Source: Yeosuana marina (lineage in GTDB: Bacteria > Bacteroidota > Bacteroidia > Flavobacteriales > Flavobacteriaceae). From it: DNA of 64,000 nt. The stretch is taken from positions 186,001 to 250,000 of the forward strand of contig NZ_JAAKGI010000002.1 of NCBI RefSeq assembly GCF_011762485.1, written 5' to 3'. Under the pieces are notes generated by a model. It was not told the DNA's origin. It was given only the letters and a program-made list of their open reading frames with translations, and did no database searches. Made by a program: the position numbers and the translations under genes. How positions within the stretch are numbered: the stretch's first letter is position 1; every line of letters starts with the position of its first letter. Positions 8,380 to 16,609 of this stretch are shown here, one piece after another.

Positions 8380-9024
8380 TTATTTATAGGTTATTGTAAA
8401 ATAACTGTTATCTTCCTCTGTAAATTTCTGAAAGGTCAATAAGCCATTGGCGTTCAATTTTTCGTTGACAGTATAGTTGAGTTGTTTAATACGAATCCCC
8501 CATGCATAGGCCTTAATATTTATGTTTGATTTAATATTGTTGTTCTTACTGTCAAATTTTCGGGCATAAATTTTTATGATGCTTTTTGAACCAAAAAAAT
8601 TCAACAGGCCCGAATCAAAGTTCATTTCAAGTTCTATATCTTCCAAATTTTCCAAATCGTATAGCTCTTTAAATTTTTTAGAAGTTGTATTGATTTCAGT
8701 TTCTTTTGATTTTGGGTTTGAAAACGGAAATACCATTACCATTACACTGGCTTCATCAGGTTTACATCGGTAGGTCGTTGTATATTTATCAGTAGATTTT
8801 TTGTTTTTATCAAACAGTTCAGTCACCACGTCAATTTCATAATAACCATTTCTTTTCTTTAGTTTTCCGACATTAAAGGTTTGTTTGTTCAGAAAATTAC
8901 CATTTTCATCAAAATTTTTACGTAAAACAAATCTATCGGACAACTGCTCTATGAGCATTTCATTTTGAGCATTTAATGAAATACCAAAGAGCAATAAGAC
9001 CATTATGGGATATAATTTCATCAT
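8380..9024 (-). CDS. Secreted protein of unknown function
   Basis: A 214-residue protein with a Sec signal peptide at residues 1-19 (MMKLYPIMVLLLFGISLNA, cleavage before QN). The mature part is beta-rich with many Lys and Asn residues and no recognisable catalytic motif. Its ATG overlaps the stop codon of the PRPP synthetase gene by four bases (ATGA at 9021-9024), so translation of the two is coupled, which is surprising for a periplasmic protein behind a cytosolic nucleotide enzyme. Confidence 0.6.
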   Translation of the reverse strand: MMKLYPIMVLLLFGISLNAQNEMLIEQLSDRFVLRKNFDENGNFLNKQTFNVGKLKKRNGYYEIDVVTELFDKNKKSTDKYTTTYRCKPDEASVMVMVFPFSNPKSKETEINTTSKKFKELYDLENLEDIELEMNFDSGLLNFFGSKSIIKIYARKFDSKNNNIKSNINIKAYAWGIRIKQLNYTVNEKLNANGLLTFQKFTEEDNSYFTITYK

Positions 9025-9914
9025 TTATGGTTCATTAACTCTTTAACTTCTTTAGCGATAACATCGCTTAAATCTATGGAGTTGGATGGGTGCGGAATAG
9101 TGTTACAAGTTACAATTTTTTCTGCCCCGGAATCTAATAAATCCTGATAGGCATTTCCTGAAAATACCGCATGAATGCCTATGCAAATAGGCGGCTTCAT
9201 CCCAGCCTTTTTTAAATGTTGCACGGTTTCAATCATGGTATGGGCGGTTGAGATAATATCATCTACCAAAATAGGTGTGGCATTTTTATATTTTTCTACA
9301 TCGGGGATTGAAACTTCCACATTACGGTCTCCGTGTCGTATTTTTTGCAATACTGTAAAAGGTGCACCTGCTTTTTTGGCCACTTCGGAAACCCATTGCT
9401 CACTTTCAGAATCGGGACCAATAAGAACGGGGTTCTCAATGTTTTCCTTTATCCATTTTGAAATATCATCTGCTGCGTGGATAACTTTATTGGGAATATG
9501 ATAGACTTCTCCCAAAGCACTTATTCTGTGTAGGTGAGGATCGATGGTTGTAATGCTATCAGCGAATCCCGAGATTAATTTTCCAAAGAACGAAGAGGTA
9601 ACACCTTCGCCTTTATTGAATACCTTGTCCTGACGCATATACGCTAAATAAGGAGCGACTAAACAAGTGCACATCGCACCTAAAGACTTTGCCGTCTGTC
9701 CTAAAAAATAGAGTGGCAATAATTTTTCATCAGGATCGTGTAATGTACAGACTAAAACTACACATTTGTTTTTTACATCTGAAAGAATGCGGGTGTATGA
9801 TTCTCCGTCTGGGAATTTGCGTAAGGTAGCTTCACCAATTTCGGCATTCATTTTTTTTGCCAATAGATTTGTTTGCTCTTCATTTCCCGGCAAGCTGAAT
9901 AAAATGGTTTTCAT
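9021..9914 (-). CDS. prs: Ribose-phosphate pyrophosphokinase (PRPP synthetase), archaeal-like form
   Basis: Makes PRPP from ribose 5-phosphate and ATP. At 297 residues it is shorter than the usual bacterial enzyme (about 315). Family motifs are RKFPDGESYTRI near the N-terminus, APYLAYMRQDKVF (pyrophosphate and Mg site), the DPHLHR histidine motif, GPDSESEQWV, and a PRPP loop that reads LVDDIISTAHTM, where typical enzymes have DTGGT. The form resembles archaeal class III-like enzymes. A flavobacterium should have a housekeeping prs elsewhere, so this copy is probably accessory. It is placed 10 bases downstream of an AMP phosphorylase gene, suggesting a joint role in phosphoribose recycling. 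Confidence 0.88.
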   Translation of the reverse strand: MKTILFSLPGNEEQTNLLAKKMNAEIGEATLRKFPDGESYTRILSDVKNKCVVLVCTLHDPDEKLLPLYFLGQTAKSLGAMCTCLVAPYLAYMRQDKVFNKGEGVTSSFFGKLISGFADSITTIDPHLHRISALGEVYHIPNKVIHAADDISKWIKENIENPVLIGPDSESEQWVSEVAKKAGAPFTVLQKIRHGDRNVEVSIPDVEKYKNATPILVDDIISTAHTMIETVQHLKKAGMKPPICIGIHAVFSGNAYQDLLDSGAEKIVTCNTIPHPSNSIDLSDVIAKEVKELMNHK

Positions 9915-9924
9915 TTTCTCTAAT

Positions 9925-11427
9925 TTATACTAAGGTTAATATATCGTTGTGGTTATTTTCATATTCCAAGGCATAATGCAATTCACCTTGGGATTCTGCA
10001 AACACCGTATATAATAATTGGTCTTGGTCAACTTTATCCCCTAAATGGACATTCAATAAAATACCCGCAGATTTTGATTGGGGTGCCCCGGAAAGTTTTG
10101 CAAGTTTTGCAATCTTTCTATTATTGATAAGTTGCACTGTACCGGATCTTTTTGCTTTAATTTCAACTTTATATGGAGCCAATACGGGATTGGTAAAACG
10201 GCCTTGTGCTCTGCAGATAGCGAGAAACTTTTCGAAGGCTTTTCCAGATTCCAAAAGCTGTTTGGCTGTAGCGGCACCTTTTCCTTTCATAACCTTTCCT
10301 GATAGCTCCAATAACTCACCTGCTAATAACAACACTCTTTCTTTAAGATCTCTGGGTGCATTATCTTCATTTTTTAGCACACTTAAAATATCAAAGGCTT
10401 CCAAAGATGGTCCAATACCTCTGCCGACTGGTTGCGTACCATCTGTAATGACGACCTTTATATGCAGTCCCACAGCAGTTCCAACGGTTTCTATATGGTT
10501 TTTTAATTTTTGAGCCATTTCCATACTACGAACCTTTGCGGTTTCGCCCACAGGAATATCAATGACCACATGGGTTGAACCAGCTGCAGCTTTTTTTGAT
10601 AACACCGAAGCGATAAGTTGGCCCTCACTGTCAATATCTAAGGCTTTTTCAATTTTTATGAGCACATCATCAGCAGGGCTTAATTGCGCGGTCCCACCCC
10701 AGACAAAACAGCCCCCTTCTTTTTCGACTACAGTTTTAATTTCTACGGAAGAAAGGGTCACATTGGTCATTACTTCCATGGTGTCTGCGGTTCCGGCCGG
10801 GGAAGTGATGGCCCTTGAAGATGTTTTTGGCATCGTTAGACCGTAGGCAGCTACTATGGCCACTATCAAAGGTGTTGTTCGATTGCCGGGTAATCCTCCA
10901 ATGCAATGCTTATCGACCACGATTTTTTTGTTCCAATTCAATTGCTTTCCTGAAGCAATCATTGCCTTTGTGAGATTGGATATTTCATCAATATCCATTC
11001 GGTCACCTGCACATGCCGTAATGAATGCAGATAGATGTATATTGGAATAATCGCCTTCTACGATATCGGTTATGATTTCTTTATAAGCACTATAATTTAG
11101 CTTTTGATTATAAATTTTTGCTCTTACGTGGCTTAAGGATTCTATGGGCTCCAGATGGGAAATGTATAGGGTGTCATTTTCAGAAACCCTAAGTTTTTTT
11201 GCAGCTGCATCCGATAGACCAATCTCATTGGGCAATAGAATATCTGAATTTATAACGTTGAGGCTTGCCACGATGGAATACATTGCCTTGGAAACCCTTA
11301 TTCTTGTGAGGGCTTCAAAGCCTTCGGAAATACAGACGTGGCAGTCCTCACGCATATACACAACGTTCTCATTGTGGGTGTAAATTCCAAGGTGCTTGTA
11401 TTTTAGTATATTTGAGTGTTGCTCCAT
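9925..11427 (-). CDS. deoA: AMP phosphorylase / thymidine phosphorylase family, archaeal type
   Basis: A 500-residue nucleoside phosphorylase family protein. An N-terminal extension of about 85 residues, absent from ordinary DeoA, is followed by the helical domain and the phosphate-binding region DKHCIGGLPGNRTTPLIV and KTSSRAITSPAGTADTMEV. These motifs match the archaeal AMP phosphorylase type, which splits AMP, CMP or UMP with phosphate into the base and ribose 1,5-bisphosphate, rather than classical thymidine phosphorylase (DKHSTGG). It lies in an operon with PRPP synthetase downstream and a beta-CASP nuclease upstream (30 bases). No RuBisCO or ribose-bisphosphate isomerase is visible in the window, so the fate of ribose 1,5-bisphosphate is open. 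Confidence 0.87.
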   Translation of the reverse strand: MEQHSNILKYKHLGIYTHNENVVYMREDCHVCISEGFEALTRIRVSKAMYSIVASLNVINSDILLPNEIGLSDAAAKKLRVSENDTLYISHLEPIESLSHVRAKIYNQKLNYSAYKEIITDIVEGDYSNIHLSAFITACAGDRMDIDEISNLTKAMIASGKQLNWNKKIVVDKHCIGGLPGNRTTPLIVAIVAAYGLTMPKTSSRAITSPAGTADTMEVMTNVTLSSVEIKTVVEKEGGCFVWGGTAQLSPADDVLIKIEKALDIDSEGQLIASVLSKKAAAGSTHVVIDIPVGETAKVRSMEMAQKLKNHIETVGTAVGLHIKVVITDGTQPVGRGIGPSLEAFDILSVLKNEDNAPRDLKERVLLLAGELLELSGKVMKGKGAATAKQLLESGKAFEKFLAICRAQGRFTNPVLAPYKVEIKAKRSGTVQLINNRKIAKLAKLSGAPQSKSAGILLNVHLGDKVDQDQLLYTVFAESQGELHYALEYENNHNDILTLV

Positions 11428-11457
11428 AACTGTTATTATTCTTTCGATTTATATAGT

Positions 11458-12834
11458 CTATTCTATTTCTTCTATATTGTATAGTTGCGGGATTTCCGCA
11501 TCCCATCCATAGGTTTCCTTTATTCCTTTTTGAAGAGCTTCCGCACCTTCTTTTTCTCCGTGCACAATAAAAATTCGGGCTGGTTTATCTTTTATTTTGC
11601 TCATCCAATCTATAAGTTCAGCGTGGTCTGCGTGTGCCGAGAGGCCTTGAATTTCGGCTACTTCCATTTGAAAGGATACCGTTTTCCCATACACTTTTAA
11701 ATCCTTCTCGCCTTCCAATAATTTTCTTCCACGTGTTCCTTCGGCTTGATAACCAACAAACAGTAAGGTATTGTTAGGGTTTTGTGCCTGTGTTTCGAGA
11801 TAGTTGAGCATCCTTCCTCCCGTGAGCATTCCGCTGCCTGCAATAACGATTTTTGGCTTGTTGTCCGTTCTCAATTCCATGGTCTCCCTGTAACTGCTCA
11901 CCACTGTGAAATAAGAACACATTTCATCGCATTCGTGGGCTTCTAATTTGTGCCAATCTCTGGTACTGTGGAATAGCTCTAATACATTAGCACCCATAGG
12001 GCTGTCCATAATCATTGGAATTCTAGGAATTTTGTTTTCCTTGAGCAATCTCCAGAAAATCAACATCATCAGTTGGGCACGTTCCACTGAAAAACTTGGA
12101 ACAAATAGGCTGCCACCTCGGTTGATAGTTTCATTGACCAATTTTTCTATTTGTGGAATAGCTTCTATCTCATCGGGATGAAATCTGCCGCCATAGGTCG
12201 ATTCTATGAAAAGCACATTGGCTTTTTCTGGTTTGAGTGGCGGGTACAATAATAAGTCGTTTATCCTACCAATATCACCTGAAAAAACAAAGCGTTTTCC
12301 GTGTACATCCAATTCTATGAAAGTAGCACCCAAAATGTGTCCGTTATACTGAAAACGAGCCTTGATACCGTCGAACATTGGGATCCATTGGGATTGGGGA
12401 ATTGCCTTAAAATGAGGAATGGTTCTTTCCACATCCTTTAAATCGTAAAGCGGTTCTGCCGGACTGTGTTTTGAATAGCCTTCCTTATTGGCACGTTCGG
12501 CTTCCTGTTCCTGGATTTTTGCACTGTCATTCAAAATGATTTTGGCAATATCCAAAGTGGGATTGGTACCATAAATAGGGCCATTAAATCCTTGCTTTAT
12601 CAACCTTGGTAGATATCCCGTGTGGTCCATATGGCCGTGGGTAAGCAATACCATATCAATTTCAGAAACTTTAACGGGCGGATATTCCCAGTTTTTTAGG
12701 CGCAGTTCTTTAAGACCTTGAAAAAGACCACAGTCTATCAATATTTTGTTTTCTCCTGTGTCCACCAAATATTTTGATCCGGTTACCGTGCCAGCGGCTC
12801 CTAAAAAATGGATGTTTATTTTATTGTTTTTCAT
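11458..12834 (-). CDS. Beta-CASP metallo-beta-lactamase-fold RNA nuclease
   Basis: A 458-residue protein of the CPSF-like beta-CASP family, which cut RNA endonucleolytically with two zinc ions. Visible motifs are THGHMDHTGYLPRL (motif 2), SGDIGR (motif 4 Asp), the beta-CASP region with SPMGANVLELF, AGSGMLTGGRMLNY, LSAHADHAEL (motif B) and IVHGE (motif C). The N-terminus begins NIHFLGAAGTVTGSKYLV, so I place the start at the ATG at 12834; the reading frame is open 28 codons further upstream but that extension does not look conserved. It opens the group beta-CASP, AMP phosphorylase, PRPP synthetase on one strand. Secreted or cytosolic: no signal peptide, so cytosolic. Confidence 0.92.
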   Translation of the reverse strand: MKNNKINIHFLGAAGTVTGSKYLVDTGENKILIDCGLFQGLKELRLKNWEYPPVKVSEIDMVLLTHGHMDHTGYLPRLIKQGFNGPIYGTNPTLDIAKIILNDSAKIQEQEAERANKEGYSKHSPAEPLYDLKDVERTIPHFKAIPQSQWIPMFDGIKARFQYNGHILGATFIELDVHGKRFVFSGDIGRINDLLLYPPLKPEKANVLFIESTYGGRFHPDEIEAIPQIEKLVNETINRGGSLFVPSFSVERAQLMMLIFWRLLKENKIPRIPMIMDSPMGANVLELFHSTRDWHKLEAHECDEMCSYFTVVSSYRETMELRTDNKPKIVIAGSGMLTGGRMLNYLETQAQNPNNTLLFVGYQAEGTRGRKLLEGEKDLKVYGKTVSFQMEVAEIQGLSAHADHAELIDWMSKIKDKPARIFIVHGEKEGAEALQKGIKETYGWDAEIPQLYNIEEIE

Positions 12835-12945
12835 CTTTTTTATTTTTAATATCCCAAAACCCTTTTTTTGCTTCAATGAAGATATGGATAGACCTATTTC
12901 TTCATTGGTCGCAACCAAGTCGTTAAGGTTTTTATTGACCGCATT

Positions 12946-13200
12946 TTAGTGTCCACCACAACAGGAAGGCGAATCTCCTTTTTCTTGGTTCGATTTGTAC
13001 AGTTCGACTATTTCATTATAGAGATTACGGGAATCTTCTTTAATAAGTAGCGCGAACTTCTTTACGGATTGTGGTTCGAAGTTTATCATCCCCAGCAATA
13101 TTTCAAGAGCTTCTTCGAGTAATTTTGGGTCGTCTTCCAATGCTTGGTAAAATGGCTCTAAATCTATGTTGTTCTGTTTTTGCAATGCTTCTGTTTTCAT
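12946..13200 (-). CDS. Small acidic protein with C-terminal CCGGH
   Basis: An 84-residue helical acidic protein (LEEALEILLGMINFEP) ending in SPSCCGGH. The vicinal cysteines and histidine at the extreme C-terminus look like a metal- or redox-sensitive tail. It has no domain I recognise. It sits in line with the beta-CASP gene downstream (111 bases) and the ATP-cone gene upstream (56 bases), all on the minus strand. Confidence 0.6.
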   Translation of the reverse strand: MKTEALQKQNNIDLEPFYQALEDDPKLLEEALEILLGMINFEPQSVKKFALLIKEDSRNLYNEIVELYKSNQEKGDSPSCCGGH

Positions 13201-13256
13201 CTGTATGGTTTTTTTAATATTTATGAATGTTTGTTTTATTGTTCTACGCAGTTATT

Positions 13257-14099
13257 TTAATGTGACCTGCATAATTCTTCTGAGTCTTCGAGAATATTTT
13301 TGTGTCTTGATTTTGGCACCCCAATTTTTTCTAATAAATCAGGGTTTTCGTGAAGCTCTTTGCAGAGTACAATACCCTTGTCCAATAATCTGCTTTTCTC
13401 AGCTTTTGTAAGGGTTGTTAAGGCCGTTAATGGATGTAGGCCAGATTGGTCTATTCTGTATTTAAGACTGTTGTTTATTGGATAATTCCAACTTACAAGT
13501 CCCAAGCCCATGCAGGTTCCATATTGAATGGCATCTGTTGTAAAGCGTGTATTGGTATATACCCAACCTTGGTGAAACTTGGTTTCATGCCCTGGTTGCT
13601 TTTCCCATTGTTTCTCTACATCCAGAAATCTGGACTGGATATAAAGTGGGATTTTTACATTACAAAACCTACCTTGGTCGCTGTGGTATTTACATTCTAT
13701 CATATAGTGCCTATTATCTTTTAAGGCCGTTACGTCCACTTCGTGTTTTACACAATGGCCTTGTATAATGACACCGACTTCTGTTTGAAATCCTTCGTGT
13801 CCCAGAATTTTGCCTACAAATTTCTCAAAAGGAAACCCTGTGGGACCTAGTTCCATAATGGCTTTTTTTAGTTTATATCTTGATGCACTTGCCCTTGATT
13901 TACCCTTTAGCATCTTAAATGCCATTTGGTAGATTTTTTTGGTGGTAATTCCGTCATATAATTGGCCTTTAACTTGCTCAACTATTTGCTGGATCAATTC
14001 TTCACTTGCCTGAGAGCGCCTTAAGGAATTGATTAGTTTTTCAACATTGAATTCAACAATGTCACCAGAGTATTTTACTATTTTAATTGAGTTTTCCAT
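13257..14099 (-). CDS. ATP-cone domain fused to a restriction-endonuclease-like domain
   Basis: A 280-residue protein. Residues 1-90 read as an ATP-cone, the nucleotide-sensing module of ribonucleotide reductases and NrdR (IKIVKYSGDIVEFNVEKL at the start). Residues about 95-190 carry an Mrr-type PD-(D/E)xK nuclease core: FEKFVGKILGHEGF, then EVDVTAL with the metal-binding Asp and MIECKYH with the E-x-K pair. The last 60 residues hold a helix-hairpin-like region (LTKAEKSRLLDKGIVLCKEL). It is 2 bases from the universal stress protein gene upstream. The fold suggests nucleic-acid cleavage gated by ATP/dATP level; there is no partner methylase, so a standard restriction system is unlikely. Confidence 0.82.
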   Translation of the reverse strand: MENSIKIVKYSGDIVEFNVEKLINSLRRSQASEELIQQIVEQVKGQLYDGITTKKIYQMAFKMLKGKSRASASRYKLKKAIMELGPTGFPFEKFVGKILGHEGFQTEVGVIIQGHCVKHEVDVTALKDNRHYMIECKYHSDQGRFCNVKIPLYIQSRFLDVEKQWEKQPGHETKFHQGWVYTNTRFTTDAIQYGTCMGLGLVSWNYPINNSLKYRIDQSGLHPLTALTTLTKAEKSRLLDKGIVLCKELHENPDLLEKIGVPKSRHKNILEDSEELCRSH

Positions 14100-14101
14100 T
14101 T

Positions 14102-14932
14102 TTAGATATGTATAGTCATTACGGGCAATGTTGAATGGTTGGTTACGCCTTCAGCGATACTTTTTGAAAACAAACTTAAAAACCCGGTTTTTCCATGGGT
14201 GGCCATTGCAATTAAATCAATAGGGTTCTGCTTAATAAAAGTATTGATTCCCGTTTCTACAGAAGGCTCATTATAAACGGCCATTGAGTAATTTTTTATT
14301 TCCGGGAACTTGTTCAATAATTGTTCTATTGGGTTTAAACCAAGTTCTATACTGTTGAAATCCACCTCGGTATTTATTCGTAACAAATGGATGCGGGCAT
14401 GACACTTTTTGGCAATGGGTATCACTTGATTAAAAGCCGTGCTTATATCTTCCTTGAAATCTGAAACAAATACAATATTCTTGAATGGGAAGGTTACATC
14501 CTCATCTTTTACCACAATTACAGGAGCGTTTGCCTTCCTCACGATTTCTTCAACATTACTACCAGTAATCTCTCTGATTATGCCCTTGGTTCCGCTACTG
14601 CCTGTAATGATAAAATCGTGGTGAAAATGTCCTGAATGCTCCAAAATATCAGCTTGCCCGGCATCAAATTGAAGAAAAGTAAGGCATTTAAGCCCTTTGT
14701 GTTCAGCTTCTATTTCCAACTCGCGCAATTTGGCTTTGGCAATGCCTATTTGTTTTACGGTTTCGGGATATCGTTTTTCCTTTATTTTGTCCAACTTGAC
14801 CCAATTTACGGGGGTTTTCATAAGGTGCAAAAAGTGAATTTCTGAATTATATAACTTGGCCATTTCTATACCAAGTTGTGCCGCTTTACTGCAGTTTTCA
14901 GAGAAATCGGTGGGTACAAGTATATTTTTCAT
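14102..14932 (-). CDS. Tandem-domain universal stress protein
   Basis: A 276-residue cytosolic protein with two UspA domains in tandem, each of about 135 residues. The first begins ILVPTDFSENCSKAAQLG and the second NIVFVSDFKEDISTAF. The ends of both carry the expected family signature, GSSGTKGIIREITGSNVEEIV and MATHGKTGFLSLFSKSIAEGV, followed by PVIVV and PVMTI strands. ATP binding is plausible in the first half (G-2x-G-9x-G-S). USPs of this tandem type respond to starvation and oxygen stress. It lies between an ATC-hydrolase-like gene and the ATP-cone nuclease. Confidence 0.93.
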   Translation of the reverse strand: MKNILVPTDFSENCSKAAQLGIEMAKLYNSEIHFLHLMKTPVNWVKLDKIKEKRYPETVKQIGIAKAKLRELEIEAEHKGLKCLTFLQFDAGQADILEHSGHFHHDFIITGSSGTKGIIREITGSNVEEIVRKANAPVIVVKDEDVTFPFKNIVFVSDFKEDISTAFNQVIPIAKKCHARIHLLRINTEVDFNSIELGLNPIEQLLNKFPEIKNYSMAVYNEPSVETGINTFIKQNPIDLIAMATHGKTGFLSLFSKSIAEGVTNHSTLPVMTIHI

Positions 14933-14943
14933 TTTATCTAAGT

Positions 14944-15540
14944 TTAATCATTTGCTATCCATTTAAAATCACAGACTTTAGCTCCTCCTGCAATGCTATT
15001 GGTGCGTTCTAATTTGGCATTCCACATTTTAGCAAGGGGAAAATCCAAAGCGCACCAAGTGTTGACACAAAACTCTGAAAGACCTTTGTCCTTAAAATAT
15101 TCTGCCACAGGACACTTTTCGCAATTAAAACGAACAACATCATCTGGTTGTGGAATATTTTTCCATTTATAGGAAGGGCTGTTAAAGGGAAACATCCTAA
15201 AAAGTTCTGTGGCATATGCCAGCCTTTTCGGATTGTTTTGATATTTTAATCTTGTTAAGTCCCAGGAAAACCCCCCCATAATTTTATACACCTTCCAAGC
15301 TATATCATAAAAATATTGTGTGGTTTTTGCATCGCTTATACCTCTTTCAGTAAGTTCATTATAAAAAGTGGTGGACATACTAGCGAGATGAACCATAACC
15401 GTACCTCCCAAGGTGGGCTGTTTACCAATATCCCTTCGCAATAGTTTATAGCGTGACCAATATCCTTTAAGGATTGATTTTATTCCCTCCTTGTCAAAGT
15501 TGGGGGACAGTACTTTTCTGGTAGCCCCTGCTACTTTCAT
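14944..15540 (-). CDS. L-2-amino-thiazoline-4-carboxylic acid hydrolase family protein
   Basis: A 198-residue cytosolic protein of the ATC-hydrolase-like family. Characteristic features are the C-terminal cysteine-rich segment CEKCPVAEYF followed by FCVNTWCALDFPL and GAKVCDFKW. Only the Pseudomonas enzyme of the cysteine-forming pathway has a known reaction; most family members, including those in bacterial stress islands, have unknown substrates. I use the ATG at 15540; an upstream in-frame TTG at 15570 would add ten residues. It lies between the D-lactate dehydrogenase and a tandem USP. Confidence 0.72.
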   Translation of the reverse strand: MKVAGATRKVLSPNFDKEGIKSILKGYWSRYKLLRRDIGKQPTLGGTVMVHLASMSTTFYNELTERGISDAKTTQYFYDIAWKVYKIMGGFSWDLTRLKYQNNPKRLAYATELFRMFPFNSPSYKWKNIPQPDDVVRFNCEKCPVAEYFKDKGLSEFCVNTWCALDFPLAKMWNAKLERTNSIAGGAKVCDFKWIAND

Positions 15541-15590
15541 CTTAAACCAAAACAAAATAATTCGTAACAAATCTTTAAATTTTAAAGTTT

Positions 15591-16589
15591 TTAATCCGTT
15601 GTTGCAATTTCATTTCCTGATGGAACTTGTTTTTCAAAACAGTCCAAATTATATATTGTCGTTTCAGCTATATTAGCCAAGGCTGTTTGGGTTAAAAATG
15701 CTTGATGACTGGTAATTAAAACATTGCTAAAAGTCATTAAACGAGCAATCACGTCATCTTGTAAGATGTCATCGGAATGGTCCTCAAAAAACAATCCTTC
15801 CTCTTCCTCATAAACATCCATACCAAAATAACCTATTTTTCCATTTTTTAATCCTGTAATTACGGCCTTTGTATCTACCAATCCACCACGACTTGTATTG
15901 ATGAGCATTACACCGTTTTTCATTAATTTAATGTGTTTAGCATTAATCAAATGCTTGCTCGAAGGAGTTAAGGGTATGTGCAGAGTTATTATATCTGCTT
16001 CCAGGCAGATGGTTTCGCAATCCGAATATTGAACTCCGTATGAATTTATCAAATTTTCATCTTCAACAACATCTTGAGCAAGAATGTTACATCCAAAACC
16101 GTGAAGTATTTTTACAACTACAGCACCGATTTTTCCTGTTCCAATAATACCAACAGTTTTTCCGTTAAGGTCGAAACCTGTAAGCCCGTTCAATGAAAAG
16201 TTTTGTTCGCGAACCCTATTATGCGCTTTAATCAATTTTCTGTTCAATGCAAGTATCAACGCCATGGTGTGTTCTGCAATAGCATAAGGCGAGTATGCCG
16301 GAACCCGTGAAATCTTGATGCCCAATTCGTTAGCTTTTTCAATAGCTACGTTATTATATCCTGCTGTACGAAGGGCAATATATTTGACTCCCAAAGCATT
16401 TAGCTTTATAAGAACGCTTGCTGATGCATCATCTCCAGTGAATAAGCTCACGGCTTTAGAACCGTTTGCGAGAATAGCAGTATCTTCGGTCAATCTATTT
16501 TCAAGCAATTTCAATTGATGTTTGCCCTTATTTGCCTCAATAATATAAGGTTCTTCAAACCTATGTATGCTAAATATGATTGTTTTCAT
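15591..16589 (-). CDS. ldhA: D-lactate dehydrogenase (fermentative)
   Basis: NAD-dependent 2-hydroxyacid dehydrogenase of 332 residues reducing pyruvate to D-lactate. The Rossmann glycine motif is GIIGTGKIGAVVVKIL; the catalytic Arg lies in LRTAGYNNV/NTSRGGLVDT, the Glu in GMDVYEEEEGLFFEDHSDD, and the catalytic His in TSHQAFLTQTAL. The FFEDHSDDILQDD segment is specific to LdhA among the relatives. It regenerates NAD when respiration is limited. It fits with the phosphofructokinase, aldolase and GAPDH genes further upstream in the same series. Confidence 0.93.
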   Translation of the reverse strand: MKTIIFSIHRFEEPYIIEANKGKHQLKLLENRLTEDTAILANGSKAVSLFTGDDASASVLIKLNALGVKYIALRTAGYNNVAIEKANELGIKISRVPAYSPYAIAEHTMALILALNRKLIKAHNRVREQNFSLNGLTGFDLNGKTVGIIGTGKIGAVVVKILHGFGCNILAQDVVEDENLINSYGVQYSDCETICLEADIITLHIPLTPSSKHLINAKHIKLMKNGVMLINTSRGGLVDTKAVITGLKNGKIGYFGMDVYEEEEGLFFEDHSDDILQDDVIARLMTFSNVLITSHQAFLTQTALANIAETTIYNLDCFEKQVPSGNEIATTD

Positions 16590-16609
16590 TTTTTTACTTT
16601 TTAATTTAT

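Noticed and set aside
12835..12918. Upstream extension of the beta-CASP nuclease
   Set aside because: The added 28 residues precede the conserved first strand (NIHFLGAAG) and contain no conserved feature.
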